Assembly (NCBI RefSeq): GCF_013410955.1 | Contig: NZ_JACCCG010000004.1 | Location: 248,001 to 312,000 of the forward strand | Length of the DNA stretch: 64,000 nt | Reading direction: 5' to 3' | From: Microbacterium sp. AK009 | GTDB lineage: Bacteria; Actinomycetota; Actinomycetes; Actinomycetales; Microbacteriaceae | Shown: in pieces, positions 17,237-26,382 of the stretch | Numbering within the stretch: the first letter of the stretch is position 1 | How the letters are laid out: each line of letters begins with the position of its first letter | Translations under genes and position numbers: made by a program | The notes under the pieces: model-generated | Database searches by the model: none | What the model saw: only the letters and a program-made list of their open reading frames with translations | What the model was told of the DNA's origin: nothing

Positions 17237-18096
17237 CGCGCCCACCTCCTTGCCTCCGGAAGGCGGCCGATGCGCAGCATGATGCGGAAGGCGATCACCG
17301 ACACGACCGCACCGCCGACGATCAAGACCATCCCCTCCGCGGTGGCATAGGCGGCGGCGCCTTCCGGGCGAAGCGCCAGAAGGGCCAGGATGATCCACGG
17401 AGCCGCGACACCCAGGACGGCAGCGCCGCGGATCCACGACTGACGCGCGTCGATCTCGGCGCGAATCGCCGCATCGGAGCGAACCGACGCCGACAGGGCC
17501 CGCAGAACGGTGGTCAGCTCGGTGCCGCCCACCTGACGGGCCATGCGAAGGGTTTCGATGACCCGATCCGCCACGGGGTCGGCGAGGCGGTCCTTGAGCG
17601 CGAGCATCGCCGAGTCGAAGTGCCCCGACGCCGCCAGATCCCGGGCGAAGCCGCGGAAGCTCGGACGGAGCGCGAGCGGAGCCGAATCGGCCAGGCTCGC
17701 CGCCGCGTCGGGGAGCGACATGCCCGCCCTCACCGACGCGACGAGGAGGTCGCACACGTCGGGCCACAGCGACCGCCGGGTCTTCCTCAGTCGGTCGCGC
17801 CGACCCCGCACCCACCAGTACGGGGCGATCGCCGCTCCGGCGAAGGCCACCAGCGCCAGCGGCAGCACGGTTGTGACGAGGAAGGCCGTCGCCGCGACGA
17901 CGACGGCGAGCAGCACCGCGGCCAGGGCGAGCGCGAGCGGAGTCACGCGCGCGAACCCGGCCTCCCGCAGGAGCTCGGTCATTCGGCTGCCCTTCGCCGC
18001 GGCGGCCGGTCGCCTCTCGCCGGTGGCGGGCCAGAGCCAGGGCGACAGTGCGAGCAGGATCCCGGCGGCGAGCACGCCACCCCAGAGGAGCGTCAC
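17233..18096 (-). CDS. TadB-like inner-membrane platform protein
   Basis: Type II secretion F-domain protein, 287 residues from GTG 18096, which overlaps the TadA stop (GTGA). F-domain features: SLWPDVCDLLVASVRAGMSL, and ADRVIETLRMARQVGGTELT. Hydrophobic segments occur at the N-terminus, near residues 55-90 and at the C-terminus. Coupled to TadA and TadC through 4-bp overlaps on both sides, giving fixed stoichiometry of the export machine. Confidence 0.87.
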   Translation of the reverse strand: MTLLWGGVLAAGILLALSPWLWPATGERRPAAAAKGSRMTELLREAGFARVTPLALALAAVLLAVVVAATAFLVTTVLPLALVAFAGAAIAPYWWVRGRRDRLRKTRRSLWPDVCDLLVASVRAGMSLPDAAASLADSAPLALRPSFRGFARDLAASGHFDSAMLALKDRLADPVADRVIETLRMARQVGGTELTTVLRALSASVRSDAAIRAEIDARQSWIRGAAVLGVAAPWIILALLALRPEGAAAYATAEGMVLIVGGAVVSVIAFRIMLRIGRLPEARRWAR

Positions 18097-19250
18097 CGCT
18101 GGCCCGCCCGGTACAGAACGCGTGACTCGATCACACCGTCGCGGACACCGGTGGGCTCGACGATCTCTCCCACGCGACGGCGTCCGTCCACGGCGCGCTC
18201 GCAGTGGACGACGAGGTCGACGCCCTGCGCGACGGCGGGGACCACGAATGCCGCGTCGATGTTGCGGCCCGCCAGAAGCGGGAGCGTCGAGAGTTTCACC
18301 AACGCCTCCCGCGCGGAGTTCGCGTGAATGGTCGCTGCCCCGGGGACGCCGGTGTTGAGCGCGAGGAGCAGGTCGAGCGCTTCGGCGTCGCGCACCTCGC
18401 CGACGACGATGCGATCGGGTCGCATGCGCAAGGCCTCTTTGACGAGTCGGCGAAGCGTCACCTCGCCCGTCCCCTCCAGGCTCGGCTGTCGGCCCTGCAT
18501 CGCCACGAGGTCGGGGGCCGACACCGCCAGCTCGAATGTCTCCTCCACCGTGACGATGCGGTGCGCTCGGGGGCTCGCGGCGACCAGCGCGCCGAGCAGC
18601 GTCGTCTTGCCGGCGTGGGTGGCCCCCGACACCAGGACGCTCCGCCCCTCGCCCATCGCCCGCCGGAGCAGATCCGCCGCCTGAGGCGCGAGGGAGCCGA
18701 CCTCGACGAGCGCGTCCAGATCGCGATAGGCCGGGAGGAACTTCCGGATGTTGACAGCCCAGTGCCGTCGCGTGATGTCGGGGATGACGACGTGGAGGCG
18801 ACTGCCGTCGGGGAGAGACGCATCGACGAAGGGCTGGCTGAGGTCGACCCTGCGACCCGTGGCGTGCAGCATCCGTTCCACCAGGTCTCGGACAGCCGTG
18901 TCGGTGAGGTGGAGGGGGACCCGCTCGGGCACCCCTCCCCGGGCGACGTACACGCGGTCGGGAGCGTTGATCCAAAGCTCTTCGACGCCGGGATCGTCGA
19001 GATAGGCCTGCAGGGGGCCGTAGCCGGTGACCTGCGCGACCACGTCGCGGACGGCGCCGGACTCGTCGTCGATGGTGGCGAGCCCGCGGGCCAGGGCGTA
19101 ATCGTTGTGGCGGCGCACCTCGTCGGCGGCGATCCGCGCCGCCGCATCCGGGTCCTTCGCCGGATCCGCGCTCTGCGCCCGCAGCCGGTCGCGCACGCGG
19201 GCCACGACGACGCTGGTCGGAGCGTCGTCGAGACGTGCGGCGGAGGTCAC
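18093..19250 (-). CDS. tadA: TadA/CpaF-type secretion ATPase
   Basis: Hexameric ATPase that powers Flp-type pilus assembly, 385 residues, GTG start. Walker A is GATHAGKTT (209-217), followed by the Asp-box region VEETFEL, then PDRIVVGEVRDAEALDLLLA with Walker B and the His box GAATIHANS. It is the first gene of the minus-strand tad operon. No TadZ/CpaE/Ssd-type gene precedes it, since the next gene is a divergent stress protein. Confidence 0.92.
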   Translation of the reverse strand: MTSAARLDDAPTSVVVARVRDRLRAQSADPAKDPDAAARIAADEVRRHNDYALARGLATIDDESGAVRDVVAQVTGYGPLQAYLDDPGVEELWINAPDRVYVARGGVPERVPLHLTDTAVRDLVERMLHATGRRVDLSQPFVDASLPDGSRLHVVIPDITRRHWAVNIRKFLPAYRDLDALVEVGSLAPQAADLLRRAMGEGRSVLVSGATHAGKTTLLGALVAASPRAHRIVTVEETFELAVSAPDLVAMQGRQPSLEGTGEVTLRRLVKEALRMRPDRIVVGEVRDAEALDLLLALNTGVPGAATIHANSAREALVKLSTLPLLAGRNIDAAFVVPAVAQGVDLVVHCERAVDGRRRVGEIVEPTGVRDGVIESRVLYRAGQR

Positions 19251-19365
19251 CGGAGCATCCTTGCAAAGCGCCTGGATCGTGGCCGGATGTTATCCACAGC
19301 CCCTTCGCCCACGCGGTGTGACGTTGGTCCCGCCCGCCCTTCTCCGCAGCCGCCAGGCTGGCGAG

Positions 19366-19848
19366 ATGACGACAGATCGCGAACACGACCTGGTCATCGC
19401 GGCGGTCGACGGCTCACCGTCGTCGATCGAAGCCCTGCGCTACGCGTCCCGGTTGGCAGACGCCCTGCACGCGCCCCTCGACGCCGTCATCACCTGGAGC
19501 TACCCGCCCTACAGCGACCCGGCGTTCATCTCCGCATGGTCGCCCCAGGACGACGCGACGACGATCCTCGACGACGCCGTCCGGCAGGTCTTCGGCGAGA
19601 ACCCGCCGGCGCACATCGGGAAGCGGGTCCTCGCCGGTGCGGCCGCCCCTACGCTCATCGACCTCAGCAGGTCGGCCGCCATGCTCGTTCTGGGCAGCCG
19701 GGGCCTCGGGGGGTTCGCCGGTCTTCTCCTCGGCTCGGTCAGCGCCGCCTGCGCCGAGCACGCCCACTGTCCGGTCCTCGTCGTCCATCCCCGCGTGTCA
19801 CCTGTCTCCGCCGACGAGCCGAGCGTGCCGCACAGTGCGCGGCGGTGA
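19366..19848 (+). CDS. Universal stress protein (UspA family)
   Basis: Single-domain Usp, 160 residues from ATG 19366. The N-terminus LVIAAVDGSPSSIEALRYA and the C-terminal ATP-binding signature GSRGLGGFAGLLLGSVS (G-2x-G-9x-G-S pattern) are intact, then CPVLVVHP, indicating a nucleotide-binding Usp. Divergent from the tad operon with a 115-base gap that would hold both promoters. Confidence 0.9.
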   Translation: MTTDREHDLVIAAVDGSPSSIEALRYASRLADALHAPLDAVITWSYPPYSDPAFISAWSPQDDATTILDDAVRQVFGENPPAHIGKRVLAGAAAPTLIDLSRSAAMLVLGSRGLGGFAGLLLGSVSAACAEHAHCPVLVVHPRVSPVSADEPSVPHSARR

Positions 19849-19942
19849 CGTCGCCAGAACGCATCCGATTCCGCATCATCCCCCGCTGCAGCCGGTCGGG
19901 ACGGGTCTGGACCGTGCCACGTCGAGATGAGAGAGTGCTTCT

Positions 19943-20212
19943 GTGATCACACCGAGTGAACCCTCCGATCGTTCCGCCGTGCTGAGCGGTGCTGCCAAGG
20001 GCGCTGCGGCGGCCACCACCGCCGCCCCTGTCGTCCGCACGGCTCTCGGACTCCTCGGTGTCGTGCAGGCCGCGTTCGCGTTCCTGGCGTTCTGGGACCT
20101 CGCCCATCGAGACAGCAGGCAGGTCACCGGCCCGAAGCCCGTGTGGATACCCGTCATCCTGGTCAATTGGATCGGGCCGGCGGCGTACTTCCTCTTCGGC
20201 ATCAAGCGCTGA
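19943..20212 (+). CDS. Small membrane protein, phospholipase D N-terminal-like
   Basis: An 89-residue protein with two predicted helices (about 32-54 and 66-86). The ending PVWIPVILVNWIGPAAYFLFGIKR matches the PLDc_N/cardiolipin synthase N-terminal membrane domain, here without any catalytic domain. GTG start at 19943. Function unknown. Confidence 0.72.
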   Translation: MITPSEPSDRSAVLSGAAKGAAAATTAAPVVRTALGLLGVVQAAFAFLAFWDLAHRDSRQVTGPKPVWIPVILVNWIGPAAYFLFGIKR

Positions 20213-20282
20213 CGCAAGGGCTGGAGCTCTCGGGTTATCCCCATGCTCGCGCGGGAACCGCTCGCCTAGACTGAACCCACCC

Positions 20283-20364
20283 GCGGGAGTGGTGAAACTG
20301 GCAGACACGCAGGATTTAGGTTCCTGTGCCTCCGGGCGTGTGGGTTCAAGTCCCACCTTCCGCA
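20283..20364 (+). tRNA. tRNA-Leu (anticodon UAG)
   Basis: Acceptor stem GCGGGAG pairs with CTTCCGC (one G-U pair). The anticodon stem is CAGGA/TCCTG with loop TTTAGGT giving anticodon TAG, which reads CUA and other CUN codons. The T-arm is GTGGG-TTCAAGT-CCCAC, and the long variable arm is typical of tRNA-Leu. CCA is not encoded. A TAGACT element at 20267-20272 is a plausible -10 box just upstream. Confidence 0.95.
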
Positions 20365-20433
20365 CGCGCGTCCTGTCCGTCGCCCGGCGGGATGATGCAT
20401 TCTTGCCGCCGCCGACGACCCGACGGGACTTCC

Positions 20434-21219
20434 GTGTACACCGTTCCCACCGCTCTCATCCCCTGGCTCGATCCCGCAGCGATCATCGCGGCGGCGGGAC
20501 CCTGGGCTCTCGCCGTGGTCTGCTTCATCGTGTTCGCCGAGACCGGTCTGCTCGTCGGGTTCCTGCTGCCTGGCGACACCCTGCTGATCATGGCGGGTCT
20601 GCTCTCCCACCCCTCCGACGTGGCACCCAACGGTGTGTTCGGCATCAGCGCGTGGTGGGTGGCTCTCCTGATCGGTCTCGCGGCGTTCGTCGGCGGTGAG
20701 GTCGGGTACCTCATCGGACACAAGGGCGGGCCGGCGGTGTTCGAGCGCAAGGAGTCCGGCGTCTTCAGCCGCCGCAACGTCGAGCGCACCAACGCCTTCT
20801 TCGAGCGATGGGGCGGCCTCACCATCATCCTCGCCCGGTTCGTGCCGATCGTGCGCACCTTCGCACCCGTCGCGGCCGGCGTGGGACACATGCCCTGGCA
20901 CCGCTACACGCTCTACAACTTCATCGGCGCGGTCATCTGGGGCTTCGGTCTGACGATGATCGGATACGGGATCGGGTTCATCCCCGGGGTCGGCCAGTTC
21001 GTGACCGACTACATCGACGTCATCCTGCTGGTCGCGGTCGGCGGCACCGTGATCTTCATCGTCTGGCACTACCTCGCCGAGCGCCGGAAGGCGAAGAAGG
21101 CCGCGGCGGCAGGTGAGGACACCGACACCGACGCCGTGGAGGCGCGACAGCTCGTGCTTGACCCCGACGTCTTCCGGCGCGGTCCCGAGCACCGCTCGGA
21201 CACGAACGGCGACGTCTGA
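20434..21219 (+). CDS. DedA family membrane protein
   Basis: DedA/SNARE-associated family, 261 residues from GTG 20434; ATG 20392 is an alternative and an earlier ATG at 20326 lies inside the tRNA. Family features: FAETGLLVGFLLPGDTLL, GEVGYLIGHKGG, and the region RFVPIVRTFAPVAAGVGHMP containing the conserved Arg residues required for undecaprenyl phosphate/lipid flipping in studied members. Four or more helices; a Lys/Ala then acidic cytoplasmic tail. Convergent with Ku. Confidence 0.88.
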   Translation: MYTVPTALIPWLDPAAIIAAAGPWALAVVCFIVFAETGLLVGFLLPGDTLLIMAGLLSHPSDVAPNGVFGISAWWVALLIGLAAFVGGEVGYLIGHKGGPAVFERKESGVFSRRNVERTNAFFERWGGLTIILARFVPIVRTFAPVAAGVGHMPWHRYTLYNFIGAVIWGFGLTMIGYGIGFIPGVGQFVTDYIDVILLVAVGGTVIFIVWHYLAERRKAKKAAAAGEDTDTDAVEARQLVLDPDVFRRGPEHRSDTNGDV

Positions 21220-21250
21220 GGGTCGCCGCGGGACGAGACCTTCCGAAAGC

Positions 21251-21290
21251 CAGCGCCGGGCGTACCCTCGGCTCACCGTGACCGGCGCTG
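21251..21290. terminator. Inverted repeat between convergent DedA and Ku genes
   Basis: CAGCGCCGG (21251-21259) and CCGGCGCTG (21282-21290) form a perfect 9-bp inverted repeat with a 22-base loop, ending at the last base before the Ku stop. No T-run follows on either strand, so it is a terminator candidate by position only. Confidence 0.45.
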
Positions 21291-22190
21291 CTATGAGGCT
21301 TTGGCGGCCTTCTTGCGGGGTGTCTTCTTCTTCGCGGCGCCGCCCGATTCGGCCGAACCGCTCGCGTTCCCCGACGGTGTGTCATCCTTCTTGCCCGATC
21401 GTGCCGCGCGCGAGCGCTCCACGCTGGCGCGGAGCGCCTCCATGAGGTCGATGACTTCCCCGCCGCCGTCGCCCTCGTCCTCGGTGCCGAAGGTCTCGGC
21501 CGTGTCGATGGCGTCGCCCTGCTCTATCTTGGCCTTGATGAGGGTGCGCAGCTCCTCCTGGTAGTCGTCGGTGAACTCGGTCGGGTCGAAGTCGCTGGCG
21601 AAGCTGTCCACGAGCGCAGCGGACAGCTCCAACTCCTTGCCCGAGATCTTCACGTCCTCCTCCAGCGACGGGAACGCCGCCTCACGCACCTCGTCGGACC
21701 ACAGCAGGGTCTGGAGCACCAGCACATCGCCGCGCACCCGCAGCGCCGCAAGCCGGGTCTTCTGCCGCAGCGAGAACCGCACGATCGCGGTGCGATCGGT
21801 CTGCTCTAGCGTCCGACGCAGCAGCACGTAGGCCTTGGGAGACGCCGAATCGGGTTCGAGGTAGTACGCCTTGTCGAACAGCAGCGGATCGACCTGCTCG
21901 CTGGGTACGAACTCGACCACGTCGATCTCTCGACTCTTCTCGGCGGGAAGCGCGTCGAAGTCGTCCTTGGTGAGGATCACGGTCTGCGCTCCGTCGTCGT
22001 AGGCACGATCGATGTCGCTGTAGGGCACGACCTCACCGTCGATCTCGCACACGCGCTGATAGCGGATGCGCCCACCGTCTTTGTTGTGCACCTGATGGAG
22101 AGACACGTCGTGGTCCTCGGTCGCCGAGTACACCTTGACCGGCACGTTGACCAACCCGAACGTCAGCGCGCCTTTCCAGATCGACCTCAT
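21291..22190 (-). CDS. ku: Non-homologous end joining protein Ku
   Basis: DNA-end-binding homodimer of bacterial NHEJ, 299 residues from the typical start MRSIWKGAL (ATG 22190; an in-frame GTG at 22205 is possible). The Ku core runs to about residue 250, followed by a basic C-terminal tail (KKKTPRKKAAKAS), which in other Ku proteins adds DNA binding. It is divergent from ligD with 46 bases between starts, so the two probably share control. Confidence 0.95.
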   Translation of the reverse strand: MRSIWKGALTFGLVNVPVKVYSATEDHDVSLHQVHNKDGGRIRYQRVCEIDGEVVPYSDIDRAYDDGAQTVILTKDDFDALPAEKSREIDVVEFVPSEQVDPLLFDKAYYLEPDSASPKAYVLLRRTLEQTDRTAIVRFSLRQKTRLAALRVRGDVLVLQTLLWSDEVREAAFPSLEEDVKISGKELELSAALVDSFASDFDPTEFTDDYQEELRTLIKAKIEQGDAIDTAETFGTEDEGDGGGEVIDLMEALRASVERSRAARSGKKDDTPSGNASGSAESGGAAKKKTPRKKAAKAS

Positions 22191-22236
22191 CACACCAGTG
22201 AACACCTGTCACACCGCTCACGGCTACCCTTGCCCC

Positions 22237-24765
22237 ATGCCCGGCGATGAGCAACTGGTCCGCATCGGCGGCCGGCGGCTGCGTCTGACGAACCTCGACA
22301 AGGTGCTCTACCCCGACACCGGCACCACCAAGGGCGAGGTCATCGCGTACTACAGCCGCATCGCACCCGTGCTGCTCCCCCACGTCGCGGGCCGGCCGGT
22401 GACCCGCAAGCGCTGGCCCGACGGCGTGGGCACCGAGGCGCACCCGGAGATGTCGTTCTTCGCCAAGGACCTCGAGCCCGGCGCCCCCGACTGGGTGCCG
22501 AGGATGCCGATCCCGCACTCGAGCGGCACGAAGGAGTACCCGCTGGTCGAGGACCTCCCGACCCTGGTCTACCTCGCGCAGGTCGCCAGCCTCGAGCTGC
22601 ACGTGCCGCAGTGGCGCTTCGCCGCCGACGGCGAACGCGGCGACGCGGACCGGCTGGTCCTCGACCTCGACCCCGGTCGCGGGGTCGGCCTCGCCGAGTG
22701 CGCGGAGGTGGCGCGATGGGCCCGCGACATCCTCACCCCCATGGGGCTCGAGCCGTACCCGGTGACGAGCGGCAGCAAGGGTCTGCAGCTCTACTGCGCC
22801 CTTCCGCCCGGCCAGACGAGCGAGCGAGCGTCGCGCCTCGCGCATGAACTCGCCCGCTCCATCGAGGCCGACCACCCCGACCTCGTGGTGAGCAGCATGA
22901 AGAAGTCGGTCCGCGATGGGCGGGTGCTGATTGACTGGAGTCAGAACAACGGCTCGAAGACCACCATCGCGCCGTACTCCCTCCGCGGCCGAGCACAGCC
23001 GACGGTGGCGACGCCGCGCACGTGGGCCGAGCTGGATGACCCCGACCTGCGTCATCTCCGGTTCGACGAGGTCCTGGACCGCGTGGAAGGGATGGGCGAC
23101 CCGCTTGCGGCGCTCGATCGGAGCGCCGCGACCGCTTCCCGTCGAGACGGCGGTGCGCCCCTCACCGCCTACATCGCCAAACGAACGGCCGGCGCAACGC
23201 CGGAGCCTGTGCCGTCGGTGCCCGAAGCCCACCCGGCACCGGCCGACGGGCTGGCGTCGTTCGTGATCCAGGAGCATCACGCCTCGCGCCTCCACTGGGA
23301 TCTGCGCCTCGAACGCGACGGCGTGCTGGTGAGCTGGGCGGTGCCCCGCGGCATCCCCCACTCGACAGCCCGCAACACTCTCGCCGTCATGACCGAGGAT
23401 CACCCGATGGAGTACGCCGCCTTCGAAGGCACCATCCCCGCCGGGCAGTACGGAGCGGGGACCATGACGATCTGGGACACCGGCCACTACGAGGCCGAGA
23501 AGTGGCGCGACGACGAGATCATTTTCACCGCAGAAGGCCGCCCGGGCGGACCGCTCGGGCGGGTGCGGCTCGCGCTGATCCGAACCGGTGGCGAGGGCGA
23601 GAAATCGAGCTGGCTCCTGCACCGCATGAAGACGGATGCCGCGGGCAGGCCGCAAGCGGATGCGCAGCCGGTCACGGCGTCACCTCCCCGGCTGTCCTCC
23701 GCGCCCGCCGGACCGGTGCAGGGGCCCGCAGCGGGTGAGCACGAGCTCGAGCCTCTCCTCGACCCCGCGCCCGCAGCGTCGTGGCCTCCCCGCGCACGGG
23801 ACCTGGCCCCCATGCTGTCGACGTCCGCCGGCCCCGCCCGCGCACGCTCGGACGCCGCACGCTGGGGTTCTCCGGCGTGGGCGGAGGCGAAGTGGGACGG
23901 CATTCGTGCCGTGGGCGTCTGGGACGGTCGGCGTCTGCGGCTCTGGGCTCGCAGCGGCAACGAGCTGACCGAGCGCTATCCCGAGATTACCGCCGTGGAC
24001 GCCGGGCTCGGCGAGAGCCCGGCGATCGTCGACGGCGAGCTCGTCGCCCTCGACCATGGCCGCCCGAGCTTCCCCCTCCTCCAGACCCGGATGAATCTCG
24101 TGCGCGAGGGCGACATCTCCCGCGAGGCGAGCCGCACCCCCGTGCACTACTACCTCTTCGACGTGCTGGCCGCCGAGGGGAAGGATGTCACCGGGCTGCC
24201 GCTGCGGCATCGGCGAGCGATTCTGGAGCACCTCGGTGCGTCAACCATCCCCGCCATTGTGACGCCGCCGGTGTTCGAGGACGTCGACATCGCCCTCGAG
24301 ACCAGCCGACGACTTCGGCTCGAGGGCATCGTGGTCAAGGATCCGGGATCGCCCTACCGGCGGGGGGCACGGTCGGAGTCGTGGCTGAAGGTCAAGCTCA
24401 CTCGAACCCAGGAGGTCGTCGTCGCGGGGATGCGTCCGGGTCAGGGCGGCCGGGCAGGCACCTTCGGTTCCCTGCTGCTCGGCATCCCGGGTGAGGACGG
24501 GCTGAGGTACGCGGGGCGAGTCGGAACGGGCTTCAGCGACCGCGAACTCCACGCACTCCAGGAGCGTCTCGCCCCCCTCGCCACGAATCAGAACCCCCTC
24601 GTGGGTGTCCCCGCCGCCGACACCCGCGGGGTCACCTGGGTTCGTCCGGTGCTCGTAGCCGAGGTCGAATTCGGCGAGTTCACTCCGACGGGCATCCTGC
24701 GCCACTCCCGGTGGCGGGGACTTCGTCCCGACAAGCGCGCCGACGAGGTGGTCCGCGAGGACTGA
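22237..24765 (+). CDS. ligD: Multifunctional DNA ligase D (Pol-PE-Lig)
   Basis: NHEJ end-processing and ligation enzyme, 842 residues. Domain order: primase-polymerase (about 10-295, metal Asp D143/D145 in VLDLDPG), 3'-phosphoesterase (about 335-470; QEHHASRLHWDLRLE 345-359), Pro/Ala linker (470-520), ATP-dependent ligase (about 520-842) with adenylated lysine K552 in AKWDGIR and the later motif EGIVVKDPGSPY. This Pol-PE-Lig order is that of mycobacterial LigD. Start at ATG 22237 because earlier codons overlap Ku's promoter side. Confidence 0.95.
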   Translation: MPGDEQLVRIGGRRLRLTNLDKVLYPDTGTTKGEVIAYYSRIAPVLLPHVAGRPVTRKRWPDGVGTEAHPEMSFFAKDLEPGAPDWVPRMPIPHSSGTKEYPLVEDLPTLVYLAQVASLELHVPQWRFAADGERGDADRLVLDLDPGRGVGLAECAEVARWARDILTPMGLEPYPVTSGSKGLQLYCALPPGQTSERASRLAHELARSIEADHPDLVVSSMKKSVRDGRVLIDWSQNNGSKTTIAPYSLRGRAQPTVATPRTWAELDDPDLRHLRFDEVLDRVEGMGDPLAALDRSAATASRRDGGAPLTAYIAKRTAGATPEPVPSVPEAHPAPADGLASFVIQEHHASRLHWDLRLERDGVLVSWAVPRGIPHSTARNTLAVMTEDHPMEYAAFEGTIPAGQYGAGTMTIWDTGHYEAEKWRDDEIIFTAEGRPGGPLGRVRLALIRTGGEGEKSSWLLHRMKTDAAGRPQADAQPVTASPPRLSSAPAGPVQGPAAGEHELEPLLDPAPAASWPPRARDLAPMLSTSAGPARARSDAARWGSPAWAEAKWDGIRAVGVWDGRRLRLWARSGNELTERYPEITAVDAGLGESPAIVDGELVALDHGRPSFPLLQTRMNLVREGDISREASRTPVHYYLFDVLAAEGKDVTGLPLRHRRAILEHLGASTIPAIVTPPVFEDVDIALETSRRLRLEGIVVKDPGSPYRRGARSESWLKVKLTRTQEVVVAGMRPGQGGRAGTFGSLLLGIPGEDGLRYAGRVGTGFSDRELHALQERLAPLATNQNPLVGVPAADTRGVTWVRPVLVAEVEFGEFTPTGILRHSRWRGLRPDKRADEVVRED

Positions 24766-25683
24766 TCAGGCGTGGGAGTCGCGCTCGACGTGCCCGGCGC
24801 CCTCGACCTGGAACGTCGAATGGGCGACGTCGAAATGCTCCGAGAGGCAGCCCTGGAGATCGCGCAGCACGGCATCCGACCGACCCTCCGCGATGACGTC
24901 CGGCGACACGACCACGTGCGCGCTGAAGACCGGCGCGCCACGAGTGAGCTGCCAGACGTGGACGTCGTGCACGTCGACGACGCCTGGGGTGCCGAGGATG
25001 TGGGTGCGGATGTCGCGGACCTCCATCCCCCGCGGGGCGGCCTCGCTGAGCACCGACGCGACCTCCCGCAGGAGCGCCACCGCCCGGGGCACGATCATCG
25101 CCGCGATCGCAAGGGACGCGATCGCATCGGCCGGCGCCCAGCCGGTCAGGACGATCACGACGGCGGCGATGATCACCGCGATCGAGCCGAGCAGGTCGCC
25201 CAGCACCTCGAGATACGCACCGCGGACGTTGAGGTTCGTCTTCTGGGCCGCACTCAGCAGCCACATGGCCGCGCCGTTCGCGATGAGACCGATCACCGCG
25301 ACGGTGAGCATCACGCCGCCTGCGACCTCGACGTCGCCGGGATCCATCAGCCGTGAGACAGCCTCGACGCCGACCCACGCGGCGAGGACGATGAGGATGA
25401 CGCCGTTGGCGAGGGCGCCGAACACCTCCGCCCGCTGATAGCCGTAGGTGCGACGGTCGGTGGCGGGGCGTGCCGCCACGACGGCGGCCAGAAGAGCGAT
25501 GACGAGGCCTGCTGCGTCGGTGAACATGTGCGCCGCATCGGCGATGAGGGCGAGAGAACCGGAGAGGATCGCCCCGATCACCTGGACCACCATGACCGTC
25601 GCGGTGATCCCGAGCGAGATGGCCAGGAGCCGACGGCTCGAGGCGCTGCGCCAGCCGCCGGCGGGCTCGGGATGGGTGTGCAC
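24766..25683 (-). CDS. CDF family cation efflux protein (CzcD/ZitB-like)
   Basis: Divalent metal/proton antiporter, 305 residues, six predicted helices and a cytoplasmic C-terminal domain. A His near the N-terminus (MHTHPEP) and the TM2 motif DAAHMFTDAAGL provide likely metal ligands; TM5 reads YLEVLGDLLGS. Probably exports zinc or a similar ion. The stop abuts the ligD stop directly (convergent). The GTG start at 25683 overlaps a GGAGGG, too close for normal spacing, so the exact start is uncertain. Confidence 0.88.
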   Translation of the reverse strand: MHTHPEPAGGWRSASSRRLLAISLGITATVMVVQVIGAILSGSLALIADAAHMFTDAAGLVIALLAAVVAARPATDRRTYGYQRAEVFGALANGVILIVLAAWVGVEAVSRLMDPGDVEVAGGVMLTVAVIGLIANGAAMWLLSAAQKTNLNVRGAYLEVLGDLLGSIAVIIAAVVIVLTGWAPADAIASLAIAAMIVPRAVALLREVASVLSEAAPRGMEVRDIRTHILGTPGVVDVHDVHVWQLTRGAPVFSAHVVVSPDVIAEGRSDAVLRDLQGCLSEHFDVAHSTFQVEGAGHVERDSHA

Positions 25684-25780
25684 CCCTCCAGGCTAGATCT
25701 GGGACGGGTTGCCGCTGAGCCAGAAGCGCCTGTCGGGAATGAGAGTCCTTTTCAGCCGGTACTCGGCCCGCCGCGAAGAC

Positions 25781-26380
25781 TCAGAGAGCAGACAGCAGCG
25801 GCGCCAGGAGCTCGAAGGCCCGGGCTCGATGGGAGTGGGCGTTCTTCTCCTGCGCTTCCCACTCGCCGACCGTCCGCTCCGACCCGCTCGGCTGCGCGTC
25901 GGGGATGAAGATGGGGTCGTAGCCGAAGCCTCCCGCCCCCCGCTCCGCCGTGGCGAGCCGGCCCGGCCAGACGCCTTCCACGGTCTGCTCCTCCCCGTCC
26001 GGCACAACGAGGGCGATCACCGAGACGAACTGCGCCGAACGATAGGGATCGCGGATGTCGGAGAGCTGGTCGAGCAGCAGCGCGCGGTTGGCGGCGTCGT
26101 CCTTGCGGTGCCCCGCCCAGTAGGCGGAGAACACCCCCGGGGCGCCGCCGAGCACGTCCACACGGATGCCGGAGTCGTCCGCAAGCGCGGGAAGACCCGT
26201 GTGCGCAGCCGCCGCCCGCGCCTTGATCAGCGCGTTCGCCGCGAACGTCACGCCGTCCTCGACGGGCTCGGGGCCGTCGTAGCCGGTGACCACGAGGTCG
26301 GGACGGAGCCGTTGGACGATCGCCTGGAACTCTGCGACCTTGTGGGCGTTGTGTGTGGCCAGGACGATCGGCTGCGGCAT
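25781..26380 (-). CDS. rdgB: Non-canonical purine NTP pyrophosphatase (RdgB/HAM1)
   Basis: House-cleaning enzyme that hydrolyses dITP/XTP to the monophosphate, 199 residues. Motifs: LATHNAHKVAEFQAI at the N-terminus (substrate loop), LADDSGIRVDVLGGAPGVFS (catalytic Asp), and GFGYDPIFIP. Starts 2 bases after the RNase PH stop; the rph-rdgB pairing is common in bacteria. Confidence 0.95.
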   Translation of the reverse strand: MPQPIVLATHNAHKVAEFQAIVQRLRPDLVVTGYDGPEPVEDGVTFAANALIKARAAAAHTGLPALADDSGIRVDVLGGAPGVFSAYWAGHRKDDAANRALLLDQLSDIRDPYRSAQFVSVIALVVPDGEEQTVEGVWPGRLATAERGAGGFGYDPIFIPDAQPSGSERTVGEWEAQEKNAHSHRARAFELLAPLLSAL

Positions 26381-26382
26381 CC

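Noticed and set aside
20326..20433. DedA start at the upstream ATG
   Set aside because: The ATG lies within the tRNA-Leu gene and the extra residues have no family similarity.
25684..25780. Possible gene between the CDF and rdgB genes
   Set aside because: Only 97 bases; no frame with a binding site and no structured RNA recognised.
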